NCBI RefSeq assembly: GCF_900141755.1
Contig: NZ_LT670844.1
Coordinates: 5,614,501-5,678,500 of the forward strand
Length of the DNA: 64,000 bases
DNA from: Bradyrhizobium lablabi
GTDB lineage: Bacteria > Pseudomonadota > Alphaproteobacteria > Rhizobiales > Xanthobacteraceae
Reading direction: 5' to 3'
Part shown: positions 29,298 to 37,375 of the stretch, in pieces
Position numbering within the stretch: the stretch's first letter is position 1
Layout of the letters: each line of letters opens with the position of its first letter
The notes under the pieces: model-generated
What the model was told of the DNA's origin: nothing
Seen by the model: only the letters and a program-made list of their open reading frames with translations
The model's database searches: none
Made by a program: the position numbers and the translations under genes

Positions 29298-29768
29298 ATG
29301 ACCGCGATTTCCCCTGTCACCATCCGGCGCGCCCGCCGCGGCGATGTCGGTATCATCGTCGGGATGCTGGCGGACGATCCGCTCGGCAGCGCCCGCGAGC
29401 GGCTCGAGGATCCGCTGCCGCCGTCTTATTTCGCCGCCTTCGACGCGCTCGAAAGCGATCCGAACATCAACCTCGTGGTCGCGGAGGATGCTGACGGTAC
29501 CGTGGTGGGCTGCCTGCAGCTCTGTATCCTGCCGGGACTGAGCTCGCAGGGCGCCTCGCGCGGCTTGATCGAGGACGTCCGCGTCGCCGCGCATTGCCGC
29601 AGCCGCGGCATCGGCGAGCAATTAGTGCGATGGGCCGTCGCGCAAGCCCGCGCCAAAGGCTGCAAATTGGTCGAGCTGCTTACGCATCACAGCCGCGTCG
29701 ATGCGCAGCGTTTCTACGAGGGGCTGGGATTTCAGCCGAGCCATGTCGGGATGACACTGCGGTTTTGA
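29298..29768 (+). CDS. GNAT family N-acetyltransferase
   Basis: A 156-residue GNAT protein: VAEDADGTVVGCLQLCILPG, LIEDVRVAAHCRSRGIGEQLVRWA with the acetyl-CoA loop CRSRGIG, and HHSRVDAQRFYEGLGFQPSHVGM. ATG 29298 is chosen over an in-frame TTG 12 bases upstream. The last 46 bp, encoding LGFQPSHVGMTLRF and the stop, are repeated in diverged form at 30548-30593. Confidence 0.85.
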   Translation: MTAISPVTIRRARRGDVGIIVGMLADDPLGSARERLEDPLPPSYFAAFDALESDPNINLVVAEDADGTVVGCLQLCILPGLSSQGASRGLIEDVRVAAHCRSRGIGEQLVRWAVAQARAKGCKLVELLTHHSRVDAQRFYEGLGFQPSHVGMTLRF

Positions 29769-29803
29769 CCGATCGCAAAGTGCGACAAAGAAGGTTTGGA
29801 AAT

Positions 29804-29818
29804 ATCTCATTCGGAGAT
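29804..29818. promoter_or_regulatory. Inverted repeat ATCTC-N5-GAGAT, operator candidate 1
   Basis: Upstream of the toxin-antitoxin module. An identical pair of arms with the same spacer length recurs at 29829-29843, 25 bp apart centre to centre, the layout of twin sites for an autorepressing antitoxin. Confidence 0.55.
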
Positions 29819-29828
29819 TGATTTTTAT

Positions 29829-29843
29829 ATCTCTATATGAGAT
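29829..29843. promoter_or_regulatory. Inverted repeat ATCTC-N5-GAGAT, operator candidate 2
   Basis: Second copy of the same inverted repeat, ending 9 bp before the toxin ATG. The AT-rich sequence around both copies (TTGATTTTTATAT) would carry the promoter. Confidence 0.55.
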
Positions 29844-29852
29844 AAATTGGCG

Positions 29853-30102
29853 ATGAAATCGGTTCTGTACACACGAACCGCGGCGACGGCCCTGCGCAAG
29901 CACGCCAACCGGGCGAAGTTGATTCGGAGCAAAATCAGGCAATATGCCGGGCGATGCATCATCGCAGGCCAACAATGTGAAACCGTTGGTCGGGGTCGAT
30001 GCGAAGCGCTTACGGGTTGGCGACTTCCGCGTGATCTTCACCGAAACGGCCGACACCATTACCGTCCTCGATATTGGCCCGCGCGGCGGGATCTACGAAT
30101 AG
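29853..30102 (+). pseudogene. RelE/ParE-type toxin, frameshifted
   Basis: The first 33 codons read MKSVLYTRTAATALRKHANR and on to IRQYAG. An extra G in the GGG run at 29949-29951 shifts the frame. Dropping one base restores the normal C-terminal half: DASSQANNVKPLVGVDAKRL, then RVGDFRVIFTE, TITVLDIGPRGG and a stop at 30100-30102. The corrected 82-residue protein is full length for the RelE/HigB-like family of ribosome-dependent mRNA interferases. As read, the product would lack the catalytic C-terminal strands. The partner antitoxin follows 12 bp later. Confidence 0.8.
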
Positions 30103-30114
30103 GAGCAGCCCATG

Positions 30115-30534
30115 CCCGTGATGACCAAGAGCCCGAAGGGCGATGATATCGTGATCCTCTCCCGCAAAGAGTACGATCGGCTACTCGTCGCCGCCAATGA
30201 AGATGTTACTGACGCAGCAGTTGCCAAAAAGGCGATAGCACGCAACGAGGAAACACTAAGCGAAGCCGAGGTGGATGAACTGCTTGCCGCCAGGACGCCG
30301 CTCGCGTTCTGGCGCAAGAAGCGCGGCTTGACGCAGGCGGATTTGGCGAAGGCTGCCGAGATCGCTCAGGGTTTTCTCTCTGAAATCGAAAACGGCCTCA
30401 AGACAGGAGATGTCGCGGTACTTCAGCGGATTGCGATCGCTCTTGAAATTTCGCTTCTCGAACTGGTGTCGGACCTTCCTCGCGGCAAGCGCAAACCGGG
30501 TATCAAGCTCAAAATCGACAAGCGCCGGAAATGA
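30115..30534 (+). CDS. XRE-type antitoxin with intact frame
   Basis: About 139 residues. An N-terminal segment with VILSRKEYDRLL resembles the dimerisation part of Phd-like antitoxins. A helix-turn-helix at about 66-118 (LAFWRKKRGLTQADLAKAAEI, then GFLSEIENGLKTG) is followed by a basic tail. It should bind the twin inverted repeats upstream and neutralise the RelE-type toxin, which is now broken. ATG codons at 30112 and 30121 flank the chosen region; the GGAGCAG before 30112 suits the first. Confidence 0.8.
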   Translation, partial: PVMTKSPKGDDIVILSRKEYDRLLVAANEDVTDAAVAKKAIARNEETLSEAEVDELLAARTPLAFWRKKRGLTQADLAKAAEIAQGFLSEIENGLKTGDVAVLQRIAIALEISLLELVSDLPRGKRKPGIKLKIDKRRK

Positions 30535-30547
30535 AACTACGCATCTG

Positions 30548-30593
30548 GCTGGGATTTCAGCCGAGCCACGTCGGGATGACGTTACGATTTTGA
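30548..30593 (+). repeat. Second copy of the acetyltransferase gene end
   Basis: 46 bp matching 29723-29768 at 41 positions and still encoding LGFQPSHVGMTLRF plus stop. Together the two copies flank the toxin-antitoxin module as direct repeats. Confidence 0.8.
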
Positions 30594-30770
30594 AACAGGT
30601 CCGTTCATCCGGCTTGTCCGGTGCGCCTTGCGCCGATTGCGAAACGCGTTTTGCCATTCATTCCGGTTAACGCGCGATAAACTAACGAGCCATCCGTAAT
30701 TTTTTGTGCGGAACTATCCGTGAGAGAATGACGTATCCCGTCGGGCTCGGGTGGCTTCGGGGATTTCCAG

Positions 30771-30977
30771 ATGAAAAATTATACGATCGTCAGGATCGGC
30801 AACGAGTACGTCGTGCAGGCGAACGAAAAGAGCGTCCTGAAGATCGCAAGCAGGCGCCGGGCCGCAAGGCTCGTCACCGATGCGGCGGAGCTTCTGGATT
30901 CGCAATTGGCCCCGCCGACCGCGCCCGAGGCGGAGGTCGAACCATCAATCGCGCGTGATCCTTCCGAAGTTCCTTGA
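30771..30977 (+). CDS. Small protein of unknown function
   Basis: A 68-residue protein. Residues 1-48 form a compact unit (MKNYTIVRIGNEYVVQANEK, then VLKIASRRRAARLVTDAAELL), followed by an acidic Pro/Glu tail. Small proteins of this form are common in Bradyrhizobium. Function unknown. GGATTTCCAG precedes the ATG. Confidence 0.6.
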   Translation: MKNYTIVRIGNEYVVQANEKSVLKIASRRRAARLVTDAAELLDSQLAPPTAPEAEVEPSIARDPSEVP

Positions 30978-31056
30978 CGATTCCGGCCGATTCCCTTAAT
31001 GACCGCGGCGGGACACCTCCCCCCAACGGGAGGCTTACTATCTGGAAGGATAGATC

Positions 31057-32229
31057 ATGAGTGCTGCGAAGCCCGCATTGCGGCCGAGTGTGCCGCATTT
31101 TTCATCCGGCCCCTGTGCCAAGCGCCCCGGCTGGAACGCCCAAAATCTCAAAGACGCTGCGCTAGGCCGTTCGCATCGCGCGAAAGTCGGCAAGGCCAAG
31201 CTCAAGCTCGCGATCGAACTGACGCGCGAAGTGCTTGAAGTCCCTGCGGGTTACCGGATCGGCATTGTGCCGGCCTCCGATACCGGCGCGGTCGAAATGG
31301 CGCTGTGGTCGCTGCTCGGCGCGCGCCCCGTCACCACCATCGCCTGGGAATCCTTCGGCGAAGGCTGGGTCAGCGATATCGTCAAGGAATTGAAGCTCAA
31401 GGACGTCACCAAGCTGCACGCGCCCTATGGTGAAATCCCCGATCTCTCCAAGGCCGATCCCGCCTCCGACATCGTCTTCACCTGGAACGGCACCACCTCC
31501 GGCGTCCGCGTCCCCAATGCCGACTGGATCAGCGCTGATCGCGAGGGCCTCACCATCTGCGACGCGACCTCGGCGGCGTTCGCGCAACCGCTCGATTGGC
31601 AAAAACTCGATGTGGTGACCTTCTCCTGGCAGAAGGCGCTGGGCGGCGAGGCCGCGCACGGCATGCTGGTGCTCTCGCCACGCGCGGTGGAGCGGCTGGA
31701 AACCTACAAGCCGGCCTGGCCACTGCCAAAGATCTTCCGCATGACCAAGGGCGGCAAGCTCAACGAGGGCATTTTCGAGGGCGAAACCATCAACACGCCG
31801 TCGATGCTGTGCGTCGAGGATTATCTCGACGCGCTGAACTGGGGCAAATCGGTCGGCGGCCTTAGAGCGCTGATTGCGCGCGCCGACGCCAACACCAAGG
31901 TGCTCGCCGACTGGAAGGCGAAGACGCCATGGATCGATTTCCTGGCGAAGGATCCGGCGATCCGTTCCAATACCTCGGTGTGCATGAAAGTGGTCGATCC
32001 CGCCATCACCTCGCTGACGCCGGACGCGCAGGCCGATTTTTCCAAGAAGCTGGTGGCCTTGGTCGAGAAGGAAGGCGCCGGCTACGATTTCGCCCATTAC
32101 CGCGATGCGCCGGCGGGTCTTCGCATCTGGTGCGGCGCCACGGTGGAAGCCAGGGACGTTGCGCTTTTGACGCAATGGATCGACTGGGCGTTTGCCGAGA
32201 CAAAAGCCGCGCTTCCGAAGGCCGCGTGA
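31057..32229 (+). CDS. serC: Phosphoserine aminotransferase
   Basis: A 390-residue class V aminotransferase for the second step of serine synthesis (3-phosphohydroxypyruvate to phosphoserine with glutamate); it can also act in pyridoxine synthesis. It belongs to the longer alphaproteobacterial type, with [12 protein letters not shown] near residue 15, [23 protein letters not shown], the PLP lysine in [14 protein letters not shown] (Lys193) and the [16 protein letters not shown] region. ATG is preceded by GAAGGATAGATC. It lies upstream of sseB and serA. Confidence 0.93.
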   Translation: MSAAKPALRPSVPHFSSGPCAKRPGWNAQNLKDAALGRSHRAKVGKAKLKLAIELTREVLEVPAGYRIGIVPASDTGAVEMALWSLLGARPVTTIAWESFGEGWVSDIVKELKLKDVTKLHAPYGEIPDLSKADPASDIVFTWNGTTSGVRVPNADWISADREGLTICDATSAAFAQPLDWQKLDVVTFSWQKALGGEAAHGMLVLSPRAVERLETYKPAWPLPKIFRMTKGGKLNEGIFEGETINTPSMLCVEDYLDALNWGKSVGGLRALIARADANTKVLADWKAKTPWIDFLAKDPAIRSNTSVCMKVVDPAITSLTPDAQADFSKKLVALVEKEGAGYDFAHYRDAPAGLRIWCGATVEARDVALLTQWIDWAFAETKAALPKAA

Positions 32230-32243
32230 GTTTTCTTATCTAA

Positions 32244-32434
32244 CCTCTCCCCGTCCTTCACGGGGAGAGGGCCTGCCCTCGGGCTTGACCCGAGGGTCGG
32301 CGCACCCGGATCGGCGCTTTGCGCCGTCCGAGCACAAGCTCCGCGCCGGGGTGAGGGGCTCTTGGGCTCCGCACCCTGCTGATAGATGCCCCTCACCCCG
32401 ACCCTCTCCCCGTAAGAACGGGGAGAGGGAGAAG
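32244..32434. repeat. Long palindromic repeat (CCTCTCCCCG...CGGGGAGAGG type)
   Basis: Each end is itself a hairpin built of CTCTCCCCG and CGGGGAGAG arms, and the inner part has CCTCACCCCGACC and GGGCTTGACCCGAGGGTC palindromes. A related unit lies inside the element at 61750-62035. It fills the serC-sseB gap. Confidence 0.8.
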
Positions 32435-32481
32435 AGATTGCTCCCGAGGCTTTTGTTGCACCCAGGGCTCACAGGCCATCC

Positions 32482-33258
32482 ATGTTCGAACCCGAGAACG
32501 ATATTGAGCGCATGCTGATGCTTGCATCGGCGGAGCCGGCCGAGCGGCCCGGCTTTGCGCGCGCGCTGATGGATGCGGAAGTTTTCCTGGTGCTGGTTCC
32601 CAAAGGGGGGCCGATCGTTCCCGGGCCCGATGGCAATGTCACGATTCCCGAGGGGACAAAACTGACGCTCCCGAGTGCTGTACGCGGCGAAGAAAAGCTG
32701 ATCCCTTTTTTCACTGCACCGTCGCGGGCGCGCGCATGGTTCAGGGGCGATCACATCGTGGCGCCGGACCGGACGCGCGATCTGTTCGGCCGCTATCCGG
32801 ACGCGCCCTTCGTGCTCAACCCGGACTCCGACTACGGCAAGCATTTTACGCCGCAAGAGGTGAAGTTCATGCTGGCCGGTCATTTCGAGGACGGCCCGCA
32901 GACCATCACGACGAAAGCACCGGAGCAGGTGCTGCTCGGCCATCCCAAGGAAATTCCCGATGCCTTGATCGCAGCACTCGGCCGCGAACTCGACGCGGTC
33001 AGCTCCGTGCGCGGCGCGTGGCTGATGCTTGCGTCGCGCGCCGGCGAGAGCGAACAGAGCTGGATGCTCGGCGTCGACCATGACGGCGCATGGGAGGACG
33101 TCCGCGCCGCAATCGGCCGCGCCCTTGTTGGCGATGTGCTGAAGGGGCGAATGCTCGATGCTATGCCGCTCGACAGCAGTTCGCTGTCGTCCACCTTGCG
33201 TACAGGAATTCCCATCACCGCCTCGGAACGAGGCTTCCTCAAAAAGCTCTTCAGGTAG
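32482..33258 (+). CDS. sseB: SseB family protein
   Basis: A 258-residue protein with an SseB N-terminal domain (about 10-130: AEVFLVLVPKGGP, LPFFTAPSRARAW-type strand, PFVLNPDSDYGKHFTPQEV) and an SseB C-terminal domain (about 140-250: EIPDALIAALGRELDAVSSV, SWMLGVDHDG, with the SL.STL end). E. coli sseB was named for enhanced serine sensitivity. Here it sits between the two phosphoserine-pathway genes, 8 bp before serA, which supports a link with serine metabolism or tolerance. The molecular activity is unknown. Confidence 0.82.
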   Translation: MFEPENDIERMLMLASAEPAERPGFARALMDAEVFLVLVPKGGPIVPGPDGNVTIPEGTKLTLPSAVRGEEKLIPFFTAPSRARAWFRGDHIVAPDRTRDLFGRYPDAPFVLNPDSDYGKHFTPQEVKFMLAGHFEDGPQTITTKAPEQVLLGHPKEIPDALIAALGRELDAVSSVRGAWLMLASRAGESEQSWMLGVDHDGAWEDVRAAIGRALVGDVLKGRMLDAMPLDSSSLSSTLRTGIPITASERGFLKKLFR

Positions 33259-33266
33259 ACCACCAA

Positions 33267-34856
33267 ATGACAAAACCCAAAGTCCTCATTTCCGACGCCC
33301 TGTCGCCCGCCGCCGTGCAGATCTTCAAAGATCGCGGCATCGACGTCGATTTCCAGCCCAATCTCGGCAAGGACAAGGAAAAACTCGCCGAGATCATCGG
33401 CAATTACGATGGCCTCGCCATCCGCTCCGCCACCAAGGCGACCGCGAAGATCATTGAGAAGGCAAGCAAGCTGAAAGTGATCGGCCGCGCCGGCATCGGT
33501 GTCGACAATGTGGAAATCCCTGCCGCTACCGCGAAGGGCATCATCGTGATGAACACGCCGTTCGGCAATTCGATCACGACCGCCGAACATGCCATCACGT
33601 TGATGTTGGCGTTGGCGCGCGAAATTCCGCAGGCCGATGCCTCCACCCAAGCCGGCAAATGGGAAAAGAATCGCTTCATGGGAGTGGAGATCACCGCCAA
33701 GACATTGGGCATCATCGGCTGCGGCAACATCGGTTCGATCGTTGCCGACCGCGCGCTCGGATTGCGCATGAAGGTGATCGCCTTCGATCCGTTCCTGTCG
33801 CCGGAACGCGCCAAGGACATCGGCGTCGAGAAGGTCGATCTCGACGATCTCTTCAAGCGCGCCGATTTTATCACGCTGCATACGCCGCTGACCGAGAAAA
33901 CCAAGAACATCATCGACGCCGCGGCGCTGGCGAAAATGAAGAAGGGCGTCCGCATCATCAATTGCGCGCGCGGCGGTCTGGTCGACGAGCAGGCGCTGGT
34001 CGATGCGCTCAATTCCAAGCATGTCGCGGGCGCCGCCTTCGACGTGTTCATCGAAGAGCCGGCGACGTCGAACGTCTTGTTCGGCCATCCCAATGTAATC
34101 TGCACGCCGCATCTCGGTGCCGCCACCACGGAAGCCCAGGAGAATGTCGCGCTGCAGGTGGCCGAGCAGATGTCCGACTATCTCTTGAGCGGCGCGATCT
34201 CGAATGCGGTCAACTTCCCCTCGATCACGGCGGAAGAGGCGCCGAAGCTAAGACCGTTCATTGCGCTCGCCGAGAAGCTCGGCTCGTTCGCAGGCCAGCT
34301 AACCGAAACCGGCATCCTGAAGGTGCAGATCACCTATGAGGGGCATGTCGCGGAAATGAAGATCAAGGCGCTGACCTCGGCGGTGCTGTCGGGCCTGCTG
34401 CGTCCGATGCTCGGCGACGTCAACGTCGTCTCGGCGCCGGTTGTGGCCAAGGAGCGTGGCATGGTGGTCGATGAGGTGACGCGCGCGGCGCAGAGCGACT
34501 ACGAAAGCCTGATCACCGTGGCGGTGACAACGGAGCGGCAGGAGCGCTCGGTCTCCGGCACCGTCTATCACGACGGCAAGCCACGGCTCGTCGACATCAA
34601 GGGCATCCGGGTCGATGCCGAGTTCGGCAAATCGATGATCTACGTCACCAACGAGGACAAGCCGGGATTCATCGGCCACTTCGCTAGCCTCCTCGGCGAC
34701 GCCAGGATCAACATCGCCACCTTCCATCTCGGCCGCAACAAGCCGGGCGGCGACGCCATCGCGCTAGTCGAGATCGATGGCGCGGTGCCAGCGGACGTGC
34801 TCGCCAAGGTGCAGGCCCTGCCGCAGGTCAAGCAGGCCAAGGCTTTAACGTTTTAA
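33267..34856 (+). CDS. serA: D-3-phosphoglycerate dehydrogenase
   Basis: A 529-residue NAD-dependent enzyme for the first step of serine synthesis. It has the long (type I) form: catalytic/nucleotide domains with GRAGIGVDNV, GIIGCGNIGSIVADR, CARGGLVDE and PHLGAATTEAQ (catalytic His), an intervening ASB domain (about 320-450), and a C-terminal ACT domain (IYVTNEDKPGFIGHFASLL) for allosteric serine control. The frame is open from 33090, but ATG 33267 gives the family start MTKPKVLISD. It is the last gene of the serC-sseB-serA group. Confidence 0.95.
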   Translation: MTKPKVLISDALSPAAVQIFKDRGIDVDFQPNLGKDKEKLAEIIGNYDGLAIRSATKATAKIIEKASKLKVIGRAGIGVDNVEIPAATAKGIIVMNTPFGNSITTAEHAITLMLALAREIPQADASTQAGKWEKNRFMGVEITAKTLGIIGCGNIGSIVADRALGLRMKVIAFDPFLSPERAKDIGVEKVDLDDLFKRADFITLHTPLTEKTKNIIDAAALAKMKKGVRIINCARGGLVDEQALVDALNSKHVAGAAFDVFIEEPATSNVLFGHPNVICTPHLGAATTEAQENVALQVAEQMSDYLLSGAISNAVNFPSITAEEAPKLRPFIALAEKLGSFAGQLTETGILKVQITYEGHVAEMKIKALTSAVLSGLLRPMLGDVNVVSAPVVAKERGMVVDEVTRAAQSDYESLITVAVTTERQERSVSGTVYHDGKPRLVDIKGIRVDAEFGKSMIYVTNEDKPGFIGHFASLLGDARINIATFHLGRNKPGGDAIALVEIDGAVPADVLAKVQALPQVKQAKALTF

Positions 34857-34874
34857 AAGGCTTTAACGTTTTAA
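34839..34874 (+). repeat. 18-bp perfect tandem duplication at the serA end
   Basis: AAGGCTTTAACGTTTTAA occurs twice in a row; the first copy contains the serA stop codon. A duplication of the last codons that leaves the protein unchanged. Confidence 0.85.
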
Positions 34875-34910
34875 GCCGCTGGTGTTTTGGGGCGCCGGCG
34901 CAGCGGTGGC

Positions 34911-35017
34911 CTTCATCCTTCGAGACGCGGCCAAGGGGCCGCTCCTCAGGATGAGGTGATAGACCCTCATGGTGAGGAGCGCGGCAACGCCGCGCGTCTC
35001 GAACCACGAGGCCGTGG
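34911..35017. repeat. Palindromic intergenic repeat (ATCCTGAGGAGC family, copy 2)
   Basis: Shares CATCCTTCGAGACGCGG, GCTCCTCAGGATGAGG and CGCGCGTCTCGAACCACGAG with the copies at 26378 and 46581, and sits between serA and the next gene. Confidence 0.8.
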
Positions 35018-35113
35018 ACGCCCGTCCCCCACCGTCATGCTCGGCGTGACGTGCCTCACATAGCGGATTGCGCCTTTGCGCTAGTTTCCCGGCATCAAAC
35101 GCCGGAGACAAAC

Positions 35114-35458
35114 ATGCGCAAATTCATCCTGATATCCGTTCTGGTTCTGGCATCGGCAACGGCTCAGGCCGGTCAGTCGAGGAGCCTGATCGTCGCTGCC
35201 AACGATACGCCGAACTCCGGCGAGCGAATTGAATCGGCCCAGCCCGAACCGGCAAAGGCCGACGTCGCGCCCGACGCTTCCAAGCCGGTCACGGACGCCG
35301 CCAAGCCGGTCACCGAGGTTTCCAAGCCTGCAACAGAGGTTGCGAAACCCTTGAAGGCGGCTGCTTCCAAGCCCACGCACAAATCCTACGATCGGAATTA
35401 CGCGAGTGAGGAAGCCCGGGCGCGCAGCATTGCCGCGCGATACGGCGTCTCCTGGTAA
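35114..35458 (+). CDS. Small periplasmic Lys/Ala/Pro-rich protein
   Basis: A 114-residue protein with a signal peptide (1-20, ASATAQAG). A low-complexity middle of repeating units (SKPVTDAAKPVTEVSKPATE, about 55-85) is followed by a compact end with SEEARARSIAARYGVSW. The middle probably forms an extended rod. Function unknown. Confidence 0.6.
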   Translation: MRKFILISVLVLASATAQAGQSRSLIVAANDTPNSGERIESAQPEPAKADVAPDASKPVTDAAKPVTEVSKPATEVAKPLKAAASKPTHKSYDRNYASEEARARSIAARYGVSW

Positions 35459-35619
35459 TCCCTGACATTTTCCCGAAGCCGGGCCGGCCGCGGCCGGGCC
35501 TCGGCGACGCCTTACGGAAACCTCAATCGAACCGGTTCCTTGGTCACAACGTCTCACACACGGGGGCGTTACGCTTTCGTGCGTCTCGACGAGACGTGGG
35601 ATGCTTGCCGGAGGAAATC

Positions 35620-37278
35620 ATGCGCAGTGCCAGGAATTGCCTTGTAACGACGAGCCTTGCCGTTCTTATCGCGCTTGCCGCGATGCCGGCCAAGGCGGTC
35701 AATATCGAGGCGACATTGGCCGTCGATGCCGTCACCGTCTATCCGGACGGCGCCAGCGTCACCCGCGTCATCAATGTCGAAATTCCCTCCGGTGACAATA
35801 GCGTGGTGCTGAAGGATTTCCCGCTGACGCTCGAGCCTTCTTCGCTGCGGGTGGAGGGCGAGGCCTCCGAAAAGCTTACCATCGGTACGGTCGATACGCG
35901 GCCGCCGCGCGCCGCGCCGCCCGTCAATCTGCCTGAACTCGATAAGCGCATCGAGGCGCTGAAGGACGAGCGCGCCAACCTGGAGGGCGCGATTGCCGCC
36001 GCCACCGCGCGGCGCAAATTCGCCGAGCGTTTTGCCGAAACCTCGCCTGTGGGAATTGGCGAGAAGGGCGAGGCGCGGCCCGTCGCCGAATGGCGTGCCG
36101 CCTTTGCTGCGGTGGCGGAGGAGGTTGCGACGGCGGACGCAGCCATTCGCGACGCCGAGCGCAAGCAACGCGATATCGACCGGGAAATTTCAAGGCTGGA
36201 ATCGGATCGCGCGATCAAGCCGCCCAGCCGGCTGGAGGTCAGGATCGATCTCGCGGCGGCGGCTGCGACCAAGGCGACGCTGCGGGTAAGCTATGCCGTG
36301 CGTGCCGCGCGCTGGACGCCGCTCTATGACCTTCGTCTCGACACTGGTGCCAAGGATCGCAAGCCCGCGCTCGAACTGGTGCGACGGGCCGAAATCACCC
36401 AGACCACGGGAGAGGACTGGTCGGACGTCGGCTTAAGCGTTTCCACCGTGCGCAGCGCGCGCGGCGGCAGCGCGCCCGACCTGAATTCGCTGATCGTGCA
36501 ATATCCGCAAGCCCCGCGCCCGCCGGCTTCGGCTGCGGGTGCCGTCTCGGAAATGACGAAGTCCCGCTCGATGGAGGCGGCGGCCCCGCCTGAGCCGCCG
36601 GCAAAGCGCGCCGAGGAGCAGCAGGCCACCGCTGAAGTCAGCGGCTTCCAGGTGGTGTTCAAGATTCCCGGCCGCGTCAGCGTCGGCGCCAGCGAGGGCG
36701 CCAAGAGCCTGCGCATCGCGACCGCGACCATCGCGCCCGATCTCACCGTGCGCTCGGTGCCGGTGATCGACCCGACCGCGTTCCTCGAAGCAAGTTTTAA
36801 GCAAGCCGAGGACGCGCCGTTGTTGCCGGGCCGGACCGCGATCTATCGTGACGGCGTTTTTGTCGGCCGCGGCCAAATGGCGGCCACCAGCAAGGACGAA
36901 ACGGTACGGCTCGGTTTCGGTGGCGATGACAAGGTCAAGGTCGAGCGCTCCGTCGTCAAGCGCAACGAGGGATCGGCGGGCCTGATCGTGACGACGTCGA
37001 AGACCGACGAGCGCGCGTTCAAGACCGTCATTCGCAATGGCCATGATTTCCCGATCAAGATCGCGATCCAGGATCAATTGCCGGTCAGCGAGAATGAAGA
37101 CATCCAGGTCGAAATGCTGCCGTCGACGACGCCGCCGACCGCGACCAATCTGCGCGACAGACGCGGCGTGCTGGAATGGGCATTCGAGGCCAAGCCGGGT
37201 GAGACCAAGGATATTTCGTTCGCATGGCGGGTGCGCTGGCCCAAGGACAAGGGCATCATCATGACGCCGGCCGGATGA
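35620..37278 (+). CDS. DUF4139 (MuiA-like) secreted protein
   Basis: A 552-residue protein. Signal peptide 1-23 (MPAKAVN), then a DUF4140 N-terminal domain (VDAVTVYPDGASVTRV), a coiled-coil stretch with LPELDKRIEALKDERANLEG and REISRLESDRA, then the DUF4139 domain (SYAVRAARWTPLYDLRLDTG, TTGEDWSDVGLSVSTVRS) ending at PKDKGIIMTPAG. The name MuiA comes from a reported mucoidy inhibitor; the activity is unknown. ATG 35620 is used because GGAGG lies 6 bp upstream. Confidence 0.85.
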   Translation: MRSARNCLVTTSLAVLIALAAMPAKAVNIEATLAVDAVTVYPDGASVTRVINVEIPSGDNSVVLKDFPLTLEPSSLRVEGEASEKLTIGTVDTRPPRAAPPVNLPELDKRIEALKDERANLEGAIAAATARRKFAERFAETSPVGIGEKGEARPVAEWRAAFAAVAEEVATADAAIRDAERKQRDIDREISRLESDRAIKPPSRLEVRIDLAAAAATKATLRVSYAVRAARWTPLYDLRLDTGAKDRKPALELVRRAEITQTTGEDWSDVGLSVSTVRSARGGSAPDLNSLIVQYPQAPRPPASAAGAVSEMTKSRSMEAAAPPEPPAKRAEEQQATAEVSGFQVVFKIPGRVSVGASEGAKSLRIATATIAPDLTVRSVPVIDPTAFLEASFKQAEDAPLLPGRTAIYRDGVFVGRGQMAATSKDETVRLGFGGDDKVKVERSVVKRNEGSAGLIVTTSKTDERAFKTVIRNGHDFPIKIAIQDQLPVSENEDIQVEMLPSTTPPTATNLRDRRGVLEWAFEAKPGETKDISFAWRVRWPKDKGIIMTPAG

Positions 37279-37375
37279 CGGATGCGCGCTGACTGAACGA
37301 TGACTTCCTCTCCGATCTCAGGCATTAAAGGCCGAGGGCCGCTTTAACAGGCCAGAGATCGGGAGGAAGCAAGCA

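Noticed and set aside
32244..32434. CRISPR-like array
   Set aside because: The repeats are inverted arms of one palindrome, not direct repeats with unique spacers; none of the repeats in the window form an array.
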